A stretch of DNA of 64,000 bases from Verrucomicrobiia bacterium (GTDB lineage: Bacteria > Verrucomicrobiota > Verrucomicrobiia > Limisphaerales > UBA1100), in the NCBI GenBank assembly GCA_014239365.1, contig JAAZZB010000083.1, positions 1 to 64,000 of the forward strand. The letters run 5' to 3'. Each line of letters begins with the position of its first letter. Within the stretch, counting starts at the first letter, position 1. A model generated the notes under the pieces. The model made no database searches and was not told the DNA's origin. It worked only from the letters and a program-made list of their open reading frames with translations. Positions 17,616 through 24,374 of this stretch are shown here, one piece after another. The position numbers were made by a program, and so were the translations under genes.

Positions 17616-17708
17616 AGGCAAGTTCCACCTTCCCCCATTTTGAAAACAACCCATTCACCACAGAGGCACAGAGAACACAGAGGGTTCTTTCTCTGTGCTC
17701 TCTGTGGT
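17616..17708. repeat. Dispersed hairpin repeat, copy 1
   Basis: Shares a long stretch with 18922-19023 in the same orientation: a lead segment (AGGCAAGTTCCACCTT), then TGAAAACAACCCATTC, then the ACCACAGAGGCACAGAG motif (17657-17673) and its partial inverted partner (17691-17708). The 3' arm has lost the central part present in copy 2, so this hairpin is imperfect. It lies in the 184-bp gap between the sulfatase start and the small ORF at 17772. Motifs of this ACAGAGGCACAGAG kind are widespread short repeats in environmental bacteria. No transposase is nearby. Confidence 0.85.
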
Positions 17709-17771
17709 AAAAATGGAACACGCCCAACAACTAATTATTGACCCAAACATTTTTTCTTACATTGTTCGGTG

Positions 17772-18098
17772 ATGAAACATTGCGTTTTGAGTTTTGCCGC
17801 AACCCTCCTCTTTTGCGCCCCAGCGCATCTGTTTGCGAAAGAAAAAAAGATAGTGCTACTTGAAGTTTCGGTTGTCGAAGTAAATCCCGGCCAACTTGAA
17901 CGAATCTTTACTAAGCTAGGGCTCAAAATTCAACCAGAAGCCGAACAAAAAGCGAAATGCAAAGTGAAAATTCCTGTCGGACATTGCCTGATGGTGCGAT
18001 TAAAAAACACCAACACCACCGACGGAGGCGTCACAACAATGCCGTCCACATACATATTTATCCGCGCCAAAATTGTAGCTGCAGCACCGCTTCCATAA
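17772..18098 (+). CDS. Small secreted protein of unknown family
   Basis: A 108-aa protein from the ATG at 17772; a GTG codon directly before it is also in frame. Signal peptide MKHCVLSFAATLLFCAPAHLFA, then KIVLLEVSVVEVNPGQLERI, which faintly recalls the strand-helix units of secretin N-domains (LLEVxxVEV), and KNTNTTDGGVTTMPSTYIFI. I cannot assign a family. It lies inside the ~1.2-kb segment bracketed by the two direct hairpin repeats, and its base composition is visibly AT-richer than the sulfatases upstream. It could be a short remnant of a larger gene. Confidence 0.5.
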   Translation: MKHCVLSFAATLLFCAPAHLFAKEKKIVLLEVSVVEVNPGQLERIFTKLGLKIQPEAEQKAKCKVKIPVGHCLMVRLKNTNTTDGGVTTMPSTYIFIRAKIVAAAPLP

Positions 18099-18187
18099 CG
18101 CAGATTTGTAATTCGCAGTGCTGAGGCAAAACAAACCTCCCCATCCGATTGACAGAACATGAATTCGATGATAATTTATCCGAAGTG

Positions 18188-18886
18188 ATGAAAACGAATG
18201 GCTGGCACATAAGCGGTTTGGTTGCGTTTTGCTTTGGATTGTTGATGACTTACCCAACGGCACCACGCGTCGCGAGTGCAATTGACCCAACGGTTTTGGG
18301 AGAAATAGCGATGCCGGTTAAGGAACAAAAGGCGTTTGTCAAATTACTCAGCGCAAAGCATCAGCAAAACGGATTTCGACTCAACCTGAATTTAGATATC
18401 GAGAAGTTGAAGCCTCAGCCGCCCGCTCATTTTCAGGCACCGCACTTTCAAGGCTTTGTTATTGGCCCGGCCATCCCTCCGATCGACCGTGCGATGGCCG
18501 TTTTCTGAAACCAAGCTGCTCAATTGAGGCGGTCGGTCTGGCTGCAAGATATGCTAATCAAAGAGATGAAGCCAGAATCCGCCCGACTCGGATTGGGAGG
18601 ATTCACCCCAACTGTTTTATTGAATCTTGAAGGATTCAAAAATAATCTTCCAGACTGGGAATGGAGAAACAATCAACTGCTCGCCAATAAAATTCACAAC
18701 CAAGCCAAAGTAGCCGTGGACTTCACGCACAACGAATGGGCGTTTTTTATGAATGGCAAACTGCTTTCCCGAACACCATTAAAACTAGCCGACCGAAAAC
18801 TCTTAATCAAAGAGCTTAAATTCCGAATTCCCGGCGACAAGGATTTCCAGCGTCTGCAAAACGTTCCGGTCAAAGACCGCAATTAG
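18188..18886 (+). pseudogene. Hypothetical reading frame interrupted by an in-frame UGA (18506-18508)
   Basis: One frame is open from the ATG at 18188 (membrane-anchor-like start, WHISGLVAFCFGLLMTYPTA) to TAG/TAA-free sequence ending at 18886, except for a single TGA at 18506-18508 between PPIDRAMAVF and NQAAQLRRSVWL. The downstream half (FTPTVLLNLEGFKNNLPDWE, VAVDFTHNEWAFFMNGK) reads as real protein. Because this genome encodes UGA-decoding machinery, Sec insertion is formally possible, but there is no Cys or CxxU context and no convincing hairpin after the UGA, so decay by nonsense mutation or frameshift is more likely. Alternatively these are two separate small genes. It sits inside the repeat-bracketed segment; family unknown. 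Confidence 0.45.
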
Positions 18887-18921
18887 CCGCCGCGTTTCTC
18901 ATCTCACAAAAGTCTTCAAGC

Positions 18922-19023
18922 AGGCAAGTTCCACCTTGCCCCATCTTGAAAACAACCCATTCACCACAGAGGCACAGAGAACACAGAGGGTTCTTTCTCT
19001 GTCCTCTCTGTGCCTCTGTGGTA
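18922..19023. repeat. Dispersed hairpin repeat, copy 2
   Basis: Direct repeat of 17616-17708 with an intact hairpin: the 17-nt arms 18964-18980 and 19007-19023 are perfect inverted repeats (ACCACAGAGGCACAGAG and its complement), and an inner ACAGAG/CTCTGT pair extends the stem. Located in the 170-bp gap between the interrupted hypothetical gene and the comEC stop, where it may also work as a bidirectional terminator. Confidence 0.88.
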
Positions 19024-19056
19024 AAAAAGAGGCGAGGCGGAACTCCCCCTTCCGGA

Positions 19057-21546
19057 TCAGTCCTGACTGCGACACAACTCACCGACAGAATTTTCAATCC
19101 GCCAACCGTTTAGCGTGACTGTAAGGCGAATGCCTTTTTTGGCGCGCACGGAAAACACTTGGGCGCCGCTGTCTCGGAGGCGTTTTAGCAAGGGCATCGG
19201 CGCGCGTTCGGCGATGGGGAATTTGCTGTCGTGGATGATGATTACTTTGGGGTTAATGATGCGCAGCAATCCGGGGTTTAGCGGTTCGCCATAGCTGGGG
19301 ATGGCGGTGACCACGATGTCCGCGCGTAAGTCAACATCGCGGGCCAGCATCGCTTGGCAACCATCCAAGCCAACATCAGAGAGCAGCAGCACACGCACGC
19401 CGTGGAATTCGCCGCGCAGTACAAGGGCGTCGTCGGTGCTCTTAGAAAAATCATCGGCCTTCGCCGGATGCAAAACTGTCCAAGGGCCAATTGTGTCTCT
19501 CGCAGAAACTACATTTTTTAATCCTTCGCGGGTTGCCAACTCCGCCAGAACAATTTTCTGAAATCTGGAGGATGACTTTGCGTGGCTCAAGTACACACGC
19601 TCCAGCGGCTGCGCGGCTAGCAAATTAGTAAAGCCACCAATGTGATGGCCGATGCCGTGGGTGAGCGCCACGGCCTGCAGCGCATCCACACCGCGCGTTT
19701 GCAAATGACGCTGCACAGTGTACTCCACGGCCATCGCGTCGCCGGTGTCGATGAGTAAACCGGTTGTGTGCGCGCTGGCCTCCACGTGAATCATCGGCCC
19801 TTCCGGAAGCATCGTGATCCGCACTTCCTGTTGATCGGTTTGCCAACTCGCCATCAACAAAACCACGAAAACGCCGCCGCCACTCAAGGCCCACCGGCGC
19901 ACGTTGGGTTTGAAAAACCATCCCGTGCCCACGCCGAAAAGCACCGCGTACCAGCCGGCCATCATCCACGGCGCGGGCGCGCGCACGTATTGCCACGCAC
20001 CGGGGAGATCGGCCGTCCATTGGCTGATGGCCATCATACAGTTCATAAAAAACCACGCCGAATGATTGAACAAAATCGTGAGCGGCTCCAGCCAACCGCC
20101 GCAAATAAAACTCCCCATACAACTCACCAACGCCAAAGTGCCGCACGCCACCACTGGCACATTGGCAAGCAATGCCACGGGGTTAAACAAATGAAAATAA
20201 TGTGCGATGAGCGGCAACGATGCGAGCCACGCACAAAAGGAAACAGCGATTGCGCCCACTAACCAATACGACGGTTCCAAAACCCACCGCCGCCAGCGCG
20301 GCCAGAGTTCGCGTGGCAGAAATGGATCCGGCCTCACGCCTGCTTGCAATCGCTCCACGATGGGCGGCATCACCAGCGCGAGGCTGAACACCACCGCGAA
20401 GGAAAGCTGAAAGCTCGCGCGGAAAAGTTGTTGCGGATCCCACAGCAAAATCAGGAACGCGGCCATCCCAAGTGAATTCAAAATATTGACCGGCCGCTTG
20501 AGTGACCACGCCGCGAGGATGAGCGTCATCATCACCGTGGCCCGTACGGCGGAGGGTTGCCAGCCGGTGGCCGCCGTGTAAAACCACAGCAACGGAATCG
20601 CCACCACCCCCACCCAACCGCGCGGCACGCGCAACACCCGCAGCAGCACCACGAAAATTCCCGCCACCAATCCGATGTGCAAACCGCTAATCGCAAAAAA
20701 ATGCATCGTGCCCGAACGCATAAACGGCGCGGCCACTTCGCCGGTGAGCGCTGTACGCCAGCCGAGGCTCATCGCCCACAGCAATTCCAGCGCTTCGTCT
20801 TGCTCCGGCTGTCCTCGACTGAGATTGTGCCGCGCCCACGCACGAAAGCGATCGGCCAATGGAGGACGCGGCGATGAGCTTTGCCGGATGAGATTCCAGC
20901 GCGTGTGTTTATCTGTATTCAGTTCAAAATAAATACCGCGTCGCCGCAGACTTTCGCGGCGGTCGTATAATCCCGGAGCCTTCGCGTGCTCGGGTTGGAT
21001 GAGCACGCCATCGACTTCCACGATTTGGCCGGCGTAAAAACTTTCGCCCAGTCGATTGGTTGTCGTCACCATCACCATCCCGCGAGCGGCTAGACTTTGG
21101 CCACGGCGCGTAATGCTCTCGGCGTGAATGCGCAGCGAGGTGCGTTCCACCACGCCTGCGCGGCGGCGCTCCGGCGTGGCCATCAATTGACCGCGCAACG
21201 TGACAATCGCACCTTCATCCGGAATGAGATGCCGCAGGTCATGCGGCGAAATGGGCGCAGTTTGCCATGTGTAATTGGCCCAGCCGGTGAGCACCACGGT
21301 GGCGATCAAGGCCATCTGGCGCACGCCATCGGCGATGCCCGCGGCCATCCCGAGGCGGTCATCGGAAATACCCACGCGCTGTGTCACCGCCCCATCGCAG
21401 CGTTGCCCCAGCCACACCGCCGCCAGCGCCACGCCCGCTGCGGACAGGGCCAGCGCGATGGCCCATTCGGGCGGGAGCGAAATCCAGTTTCCCGCCAGCA
21501 CCCCCGCCATCAGCAATGCGGCGAGGATGAGCATGGGGTATTTCAC
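19057..21546 (-). CDS. comEC: ComEC/Rec2 family DNA-uptake channel
   Basis: Inner-membrane channel for single-stranded DNA in natural transformation. 829 aa from a GTG start. Order: N-terminal transmembrane pair, an OB-like soluble domain with GESFYAGQIVEVDG and AKAPGLYDRRESLRRRGIYF (the ComEC N-domain hallmark), the polytopic competence domain with FFAISGLHIGLVAGIFVVLL and GWQPSAVRATVMM (residues ~270-340), and a C-terminal metallo-beta-lactamase-like domain (GLLIDTGDA near 595; THGIGHHIGG near 628). In that last motif the usual HxxxDH is HxxxHH, so the Asp is missing. The first ~20 codons are duplicated in diverged form at 23101-23165. Confidence 0.93.
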   Translation of the reverse strand: MKYPMLILAALLMAGVLAGNWISLPPEWAIALALSAAGVALAAVWLGQRCDGAVTQRVGISDDRLGMAAGIADGVRQMALIATVVLTGWANYTWQTAPISPHDLRHLIPDEGAIVTLRGQLMATPERRRAGVVERTSLRIHAESITRRGQSLAARGMVMVTTTNRLGESFYAGQIVEVDGVLIQPEHAKAPGLYDRRESLRRRGIYFELNTDKHTRWNLIRQSSSPRPPLADRFRAWARHNLSRGQPEQDEALELLWAMSLGWRTALTGEVAAPFMRSGTMHFFAISGLHIGLVAGIFVVLLRVLRVPRGWVGVVAIPLLWFYTAATGWQPSAVRATVMMTLILAAWSLKRPVNILNSLGMAAFLILLWDPQQLFRASFQLSFAVVFSLALVMPPIVERLQAGVRPDPFLPRELWPRWRRWVLEPSYWLVGAIAVSFCAWLASLPLIAHYFHLFNPVALLANVPVVACGTLALVSCMGSFICGGWLEPLTILFNHSAWFFMNCMMAISQWTADLPGAWQYVRAPAPWMMAGWYAVLFGVGTGWFFKPNVRRWALSGGGVFVVLLMASWQTDQQEVRITMLPEGPMIHVEASAHTTGLLIDTGDAMAVEYTVQRHLQTRGVDALQAVALTHGIGHHIGGFTNLLAAQPLERVYLSHAKSSSRFQKIVLAELATREGLKNVVSARDTIGPWTVLHPAKADDFSKSTDDALVLRGEFHGVRVLLLSDVGLDGCQAMLARDVDLRADIVVTAIPSYGEPLNPGLLRIINPKVIIIHDSKFPIAERAPMPLLKRLRDSGAQVFSVRAKKGIRLTVTLNGWRIENSVGELCRSQD

Positions 21547-21640
21547 AACAAATTTTTAACACACACCGCAGAGTTGGCAAGGTGAGGAATTTTGGGTAGC
21601 ATATCGCAATTCGTATGTTGCGAGTCAACATTGACCGCAA
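21484..21640. repeat. Duplicated comEC/pdxJ junction, copy A
   Basis: Covers the first codons of comEC, its upstream gap and a remnant pdxJ start (ATG at 21615, reading MLRVNIDRN). It matches 23101-23258 in the same orientation at clearly less than full identity, with an identical 32-nt core (21551-21582 and 23170-23201). Together the copies bracket the toxin/immunity insert. Confidence 0.88.
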
Positions 21641-21678
21641 TGAGATGAAAATTCACAAAAGCCTGAATTGGTAAATTT

Positions 21679-21954
21679 TTACAATTCTCGCATCAGCTTG
21701 GTTAATGCTCTTTCAGCACAAAGACTCAACTCGAACTGATCGATATCACCTACATCTCGGAGGTCGGAATCACCACAATACGCATCGACATCCACAAATA
21801 AGTCATACAGGATTCCCGTGATGTTTTTGCCCTTAATTGTTGAATCTGATTTAAATTTTTCAAAGTATTTTTTTTGAAATTCTTCTGGGCTTATTTCCTT
21901 ATCAACGAATGATTTCACCAGTGCAACATAGTCTTTTATTTCGTATTTTCCCAA
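21679..21954 (-). CDS. Colicin-D-immunity-like protein
   Basis: A 91-aa acidic protein starting at TTG (21952-21954). The start is set by a strong Shine-Dalgarno sequence, AGGAGG, 9 nt upstream, which lies inside the end of the toxin gene; the two genes are 2 bp apart and so tightly coupled. The pattern YVALVKSFVDKEISPEEFQK, then ILYDLFVDVDAYCGDSDLRD and a final helix is that of the self-protective colicin-like immunity family (colicin D immunity group). It would bind and neutralise the C-terminal domain of the upstream toxin. The family call is by pattern recognition; the gene order (toxin then immunity) supports it. AT-rich compared with comEC and pdxJ. Confidence 0.75.
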   Translation of the reverse strand: MGKYEIKDYVALVKSFVDKEISPEEFQKKYFEKFKSDSTIKGKNITGILYDLFVDVDAYCGDSDLRDVGDIDQFELSLCAERALTKLMREL

Positions 21955-21956
21955 AA

Positions 21957-22883
21957 CTAACCACCTCCTATCTTTCCGATTTCAAGTAAAAATTTTAGCT
22001 GCTTCTCATTCAATTTCCATCCGCTAATAAATTGGCCAACTCTGCTTGTGATCACTGTTAATCCAGTTTTAATATTGGCGTAAAACACAACAGGCTCACC
22101 ACGGTACGTACCTTGAATCGCCCTGCTTGCAGGGTCACGCACATGCCGCTCGATCGATTTTATAAATTTTCCTAGATTTACTGGGTTATAGTTACCCTCC
22201 ACACCAAAATCCTTTGCATGGCTAAACTTCCGCTGTGCTTGCTTTGGGTCAATCTCTATCTTTTTAAAAGGAAGATTTGGTTTTTTTGGTTTTGGATTTT
22301 TGACTTTAGGCTTAATAACTTTTGGCTTTGGCTTGAAGAATTTTTTTGCGAAATATTTAAAAACCCTTTTTCCGGCCTCTCTTATTACAATTGCAACGCC
22401 AGCAGCAGCGGGTGCCGCTACTTGATCAGCTTTCACTTCAGGCAATTTCCCAATTTTATTTAGCCCGGACGAATGCTCGCCCTGCATCATCTTTATCCCT
22501 GAGTTGTTTTTGATGTTTTGCAGGTTATCATTGAGTAATCTTCCCTCTTCATTTGGGCCCTGTTGTAAATCATGATAGAACTTCCCAGCCAAAATCGACA
22601 TTGAGATGATTCTCATCACATCGTCATCCGTCAAACCAAGGATTTCATGAGCGATTTCTGGAAAAAACAACCCTAAATGTAATTTTATACAGTCTATGTC
22701 GTCTTGGCACATGAACATTATCAGCGCAATGTCGCTTCTGAAAAGCAGAGTGCCTTGAAAGTGAACGTAAGGCGCATCTTGCAGAACAACTTCCCCCTTG
22801 TCTGAGGTATTTCCCTGCGGGAACAAGCAGCATTGTCCAGAGGCAAATAGCACCATCGCGCAGACTAAAATCAGTTTTCTCAT
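21957..22883 (-). CDS. Secreted toxin with colicin-D-like C-terminal tRNase domain
   Basis: 308 aa from the ATG at 22881-22883. The N-terminus is a signal peptide or lipoprotein-like segment (MRKLILVCAMVLFASGQCC), followed by an unassigned region (~25-150), an Ala-rich hydrophobic stretch (157-168), a Lys/Pro-rich linker (KPKPKVIKPKVKNPKPKK, ~184-201) and a C-terminal domain (~210-305) reading RKFSHAKDFGVEGNYNPVNL, IQGTYRGEPVVFYANIKTGL and GQFISGWKLNEKQ. That arrangement matches colicin D-type toxin domains, which cleave the anticodon loop of tRNA-Arg; H222 is the likely catalytic His. The immunity gene follows 2 bp downstream. An export signal on a short polymorphic-type toxin suggests interbacterial competition. 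Its export route is unknown. Confidence 0.75.
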   Translation of the reverse strand: MRKLILVCAMVLFASGQCCLFPQGNTSDKGEVVLQDAPYVHFQGTLLFRSDIALIMFMCQDDIDCIKLHLGLFFPEIAHEILGLTDDDVMRIISMSILAGKFYHDLQQGPNEEGRLLNDNLQNIKNNSGIKMMQGEHSSGLNKIGKLPEVKADQVAAPAAAGVAIVIREAGKRVFKYFAKKFFKPKPKVIKPKVKNPKPKKPNLPFKKIEIDPKQAQRKFSHAKDFGVEGNYNPVNLGKFIKSIERHVRDPASRAIQGTYRGEPVVFYANIKTGLTVITSRVGQFISGWKLNEKQLKFLLEIGKIGGG

Positions 22884-23227
22884 AGATTTTGACCCTTCAG
22901 TTGGTAGTAGCCTGAGATCTCTACAAGACAAATTCAAGCGAACCATTTCGTCAATCAAAAATTTTCAGGTCAGGAGCGTTAACCACGGAAACAAAACAAC
23001 AAAGCCACTGCCTTCGTGTGCTTGAGTAAAGCAGACTTTTGCTGAGCACCCATTTTGGACTAGGCATAAGCCTTGCCGCCAAACTGAATCCGTCTACCGC
23101 ACAAGATTCCCCAACAACACTCCCGCCATAAACAACGCGGCGATGATGAGCATCGGGAATTTCACAACGAATTTTTAACACACACCGCAGAGTTGGCAAG
23201 GCGGAGAAATTTGCGTAGCGTGTCCCG
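22884..23227. other. Gap between toxin gene and pdxJ
   Basis: 344 bp without a supported gene. The left part (22884-23100) is unassigned, probably holding the toxin promoter; I see no clear sigma-70 boxes. The right part belongs to the duplicated comEC/pdxJ junction (copy B) and includes a decayed comEC N-terminus on the minus strand (reading KFPMLIIAALFMAGVLLGN). Confidence 0.7.
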
Positions 23228-23258
23228 ATGCTTAAGTTGGGAGTCAACATCGACCACG
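23101..23258. repeat. Duplicated comEC/pdxJ junction, copy B
   Basis: Counterpart of 21484-21640. It holds a truncated comEC 5' end on the minus strand and the intact pdxJ start on the plus strand. The two copies differ at many positions, so this is too long and too diverged to be a simple target-site duplication; recombination with DNA from a related strain fits better. Confidence 0.88.
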
Positions 23259-23977
23259 TCGCGACGCTGCGCGAGGCGCGTTACCGAGGGCAAAGCGGGC
23301 AAAAACGCGGCGAGCCTTCGCCGGTTGACGCCGCCATTGCCGCCGAGGCCGCGGGCGCGCACGGCATCACCGCGCATTTGCGTGAGGATCGGCGCCACAT
23401 TGTGGATGCGGATGTGCCCGCGCTGCGCAAGGCGGTGACCACGCGTTTCAATTTCGAAATGGCTAACACCGCCGAGATGGTGCGTATCGCGCTACGCACC
23501 AAACCGGAGATCGTGTGTCTTGTGCCCGAAAAACGCGAGGAGATTACCACCGAAGGCGGACTCGATGTGGCTGGTCAATTGCCGGCCCTGAAGCGCACTT
23601 GCAAAAAAATGGCGAAGGCCGGCATCGAAGTCAGTTTGTTTATCAATCCCGATGCCAAACAAGTGGACGCCTCCGCGCGTTCGGGCGCGCAATTTATCGA
23701 GCTGCACACCGGCCAGTTTGCCGAGCACTTTGGCAATGCGCGCGCACGGCGGCGGGAGTTGAACCGCCTCATCGCCGCTGCCGAACACGCGCACGGCTTG
23801 GGGCTGCGCGTGAATGCGGGGCACGGAATTAATTACGATAACCTCGCCACGCTGCACGCCGTGCCGCATTTGGAGGAACTCAACATCGGCCACTGCATTA
23901 TCAGCCACGCGATGAGTGTGGGCTTGCCGCGAGCGGTGAAGGAAATGTTGCGGCTGATGAAAGGCTATCGCGGATGA
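23228..23977 (+). CDS. pdxJ: Pyridoxine 5'-phosphate synthase
   Basis: Condenses 1-deoxyxylulose 5-phosphate with 3-amino-2-oxopropyl phosphate to form pyridoxine phosphate in vitamin B6 synthesis. The 249-aa TIM-barrel protein has the family landmarks: LGVNIDHVATLREAR at the start, GAHGITAHLREDRRHI, NFEMANTAEM, CLVPEKREEITTEGGLDV, VSLFINPDAKQV, GAQFIELHTGQFA, VNAGHGINYDN, and ELNIGHCIISHA. Length matches the family. Its stop overlaps the acpS start by 4 nt (ATGA, 23974-23977), the same pdxJ-acpS order as in many bacteria. Confidence 0.98.
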   Translation: MLKLGVNIDHVATLREARYRGQSGQKRGEPSPVDAAIAAEAAGAHGITAHLREDRRHIVDADVPALRKAVTTRFNFEMANTAEMVRIALRTKPEIVCLVPEKREEITTEGGLDVAGQLPALKRTCKKMAKAGIEVSLFINPDAKQVDASARSGAQFIELHTGQFAEHFGNARARRRELNRLIAAAEHAHGLGLRVNAGHGINYDNLATLHAVPHLEELNIGHCIISHAMSVGLPRAVKEMLRLMKGYRG

Positions 23978-24351
23978 TTTTCGGTACCGGCATCGACATC
24001 GTGGAAGTGGAGCGCATCCGCGAAATTTGCAAGCGCTGGCGCAAGCGGTTTTTGAATCGCGTGCTGCGCGAGGCGGAAATTAAATACTGCCTCTCGCAGG
24101 GCGACCCCGCCCAATGCATCGCCGCGCGCTTCGCCGGCAAGGAAGCGATCAGCAAAGCCTTCGGCACCGGCATCGGCGCACAACTCGGCTGGCACGACAT
24201 CGAAATCGTCCATCAACCCAAAGGCCGACCGACAGTGCAATTGCACGGCCGCGGAAAAATTCTGTTACTCGAACAAGGCGGCAAAAGCGTCCACGTCAGC
24301 CTCAGTCACAACGGCGGCCAAGCGGCGGCGATGGCGTTGTTGGAGGGTTGA
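23974..24351 (+). CDS. acpS: Holo-[acyl-carrier-protein] synthase
   Basis: Transfers the 4'-phosphopantetheine arm from CoA to apo-ACP. The 125-aa protein shows GTGIDIVEVERI (Mg-binding Asp8), RFAGKEAISKAFGTGIG (catalytic Glu), and VHVSLSHNGGQAAAMAL near the C-terminus, the three conserved blocks of AcpS, at the usual length. Coupled to pdxJ by a 4-nt overlap. It converges with glnD, with 23 bp between the stops. Confidence 0.96.
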   Translation: MIFGTGIDIVEVERIREICKRWRKRFLNRVLREAEIKYCLSQGDPAQCIAARFAGKEAISKAFGTGIGAQLGWHDIEIVHQPKGRPTVQLHGRGKILLLEQGGKSVHVSLSHNGGQAAAMALLEG

Positions 24352-24374
24352 TCACGCCTGATACTGCGCGGCGA

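Noticed and set aside
16322..17710. Plus-strand frame opposite the second sulfatase pair member
   Set aside because: Arg/His-rich antisense shadow; the sulfatase on the minus strand has full motifs.
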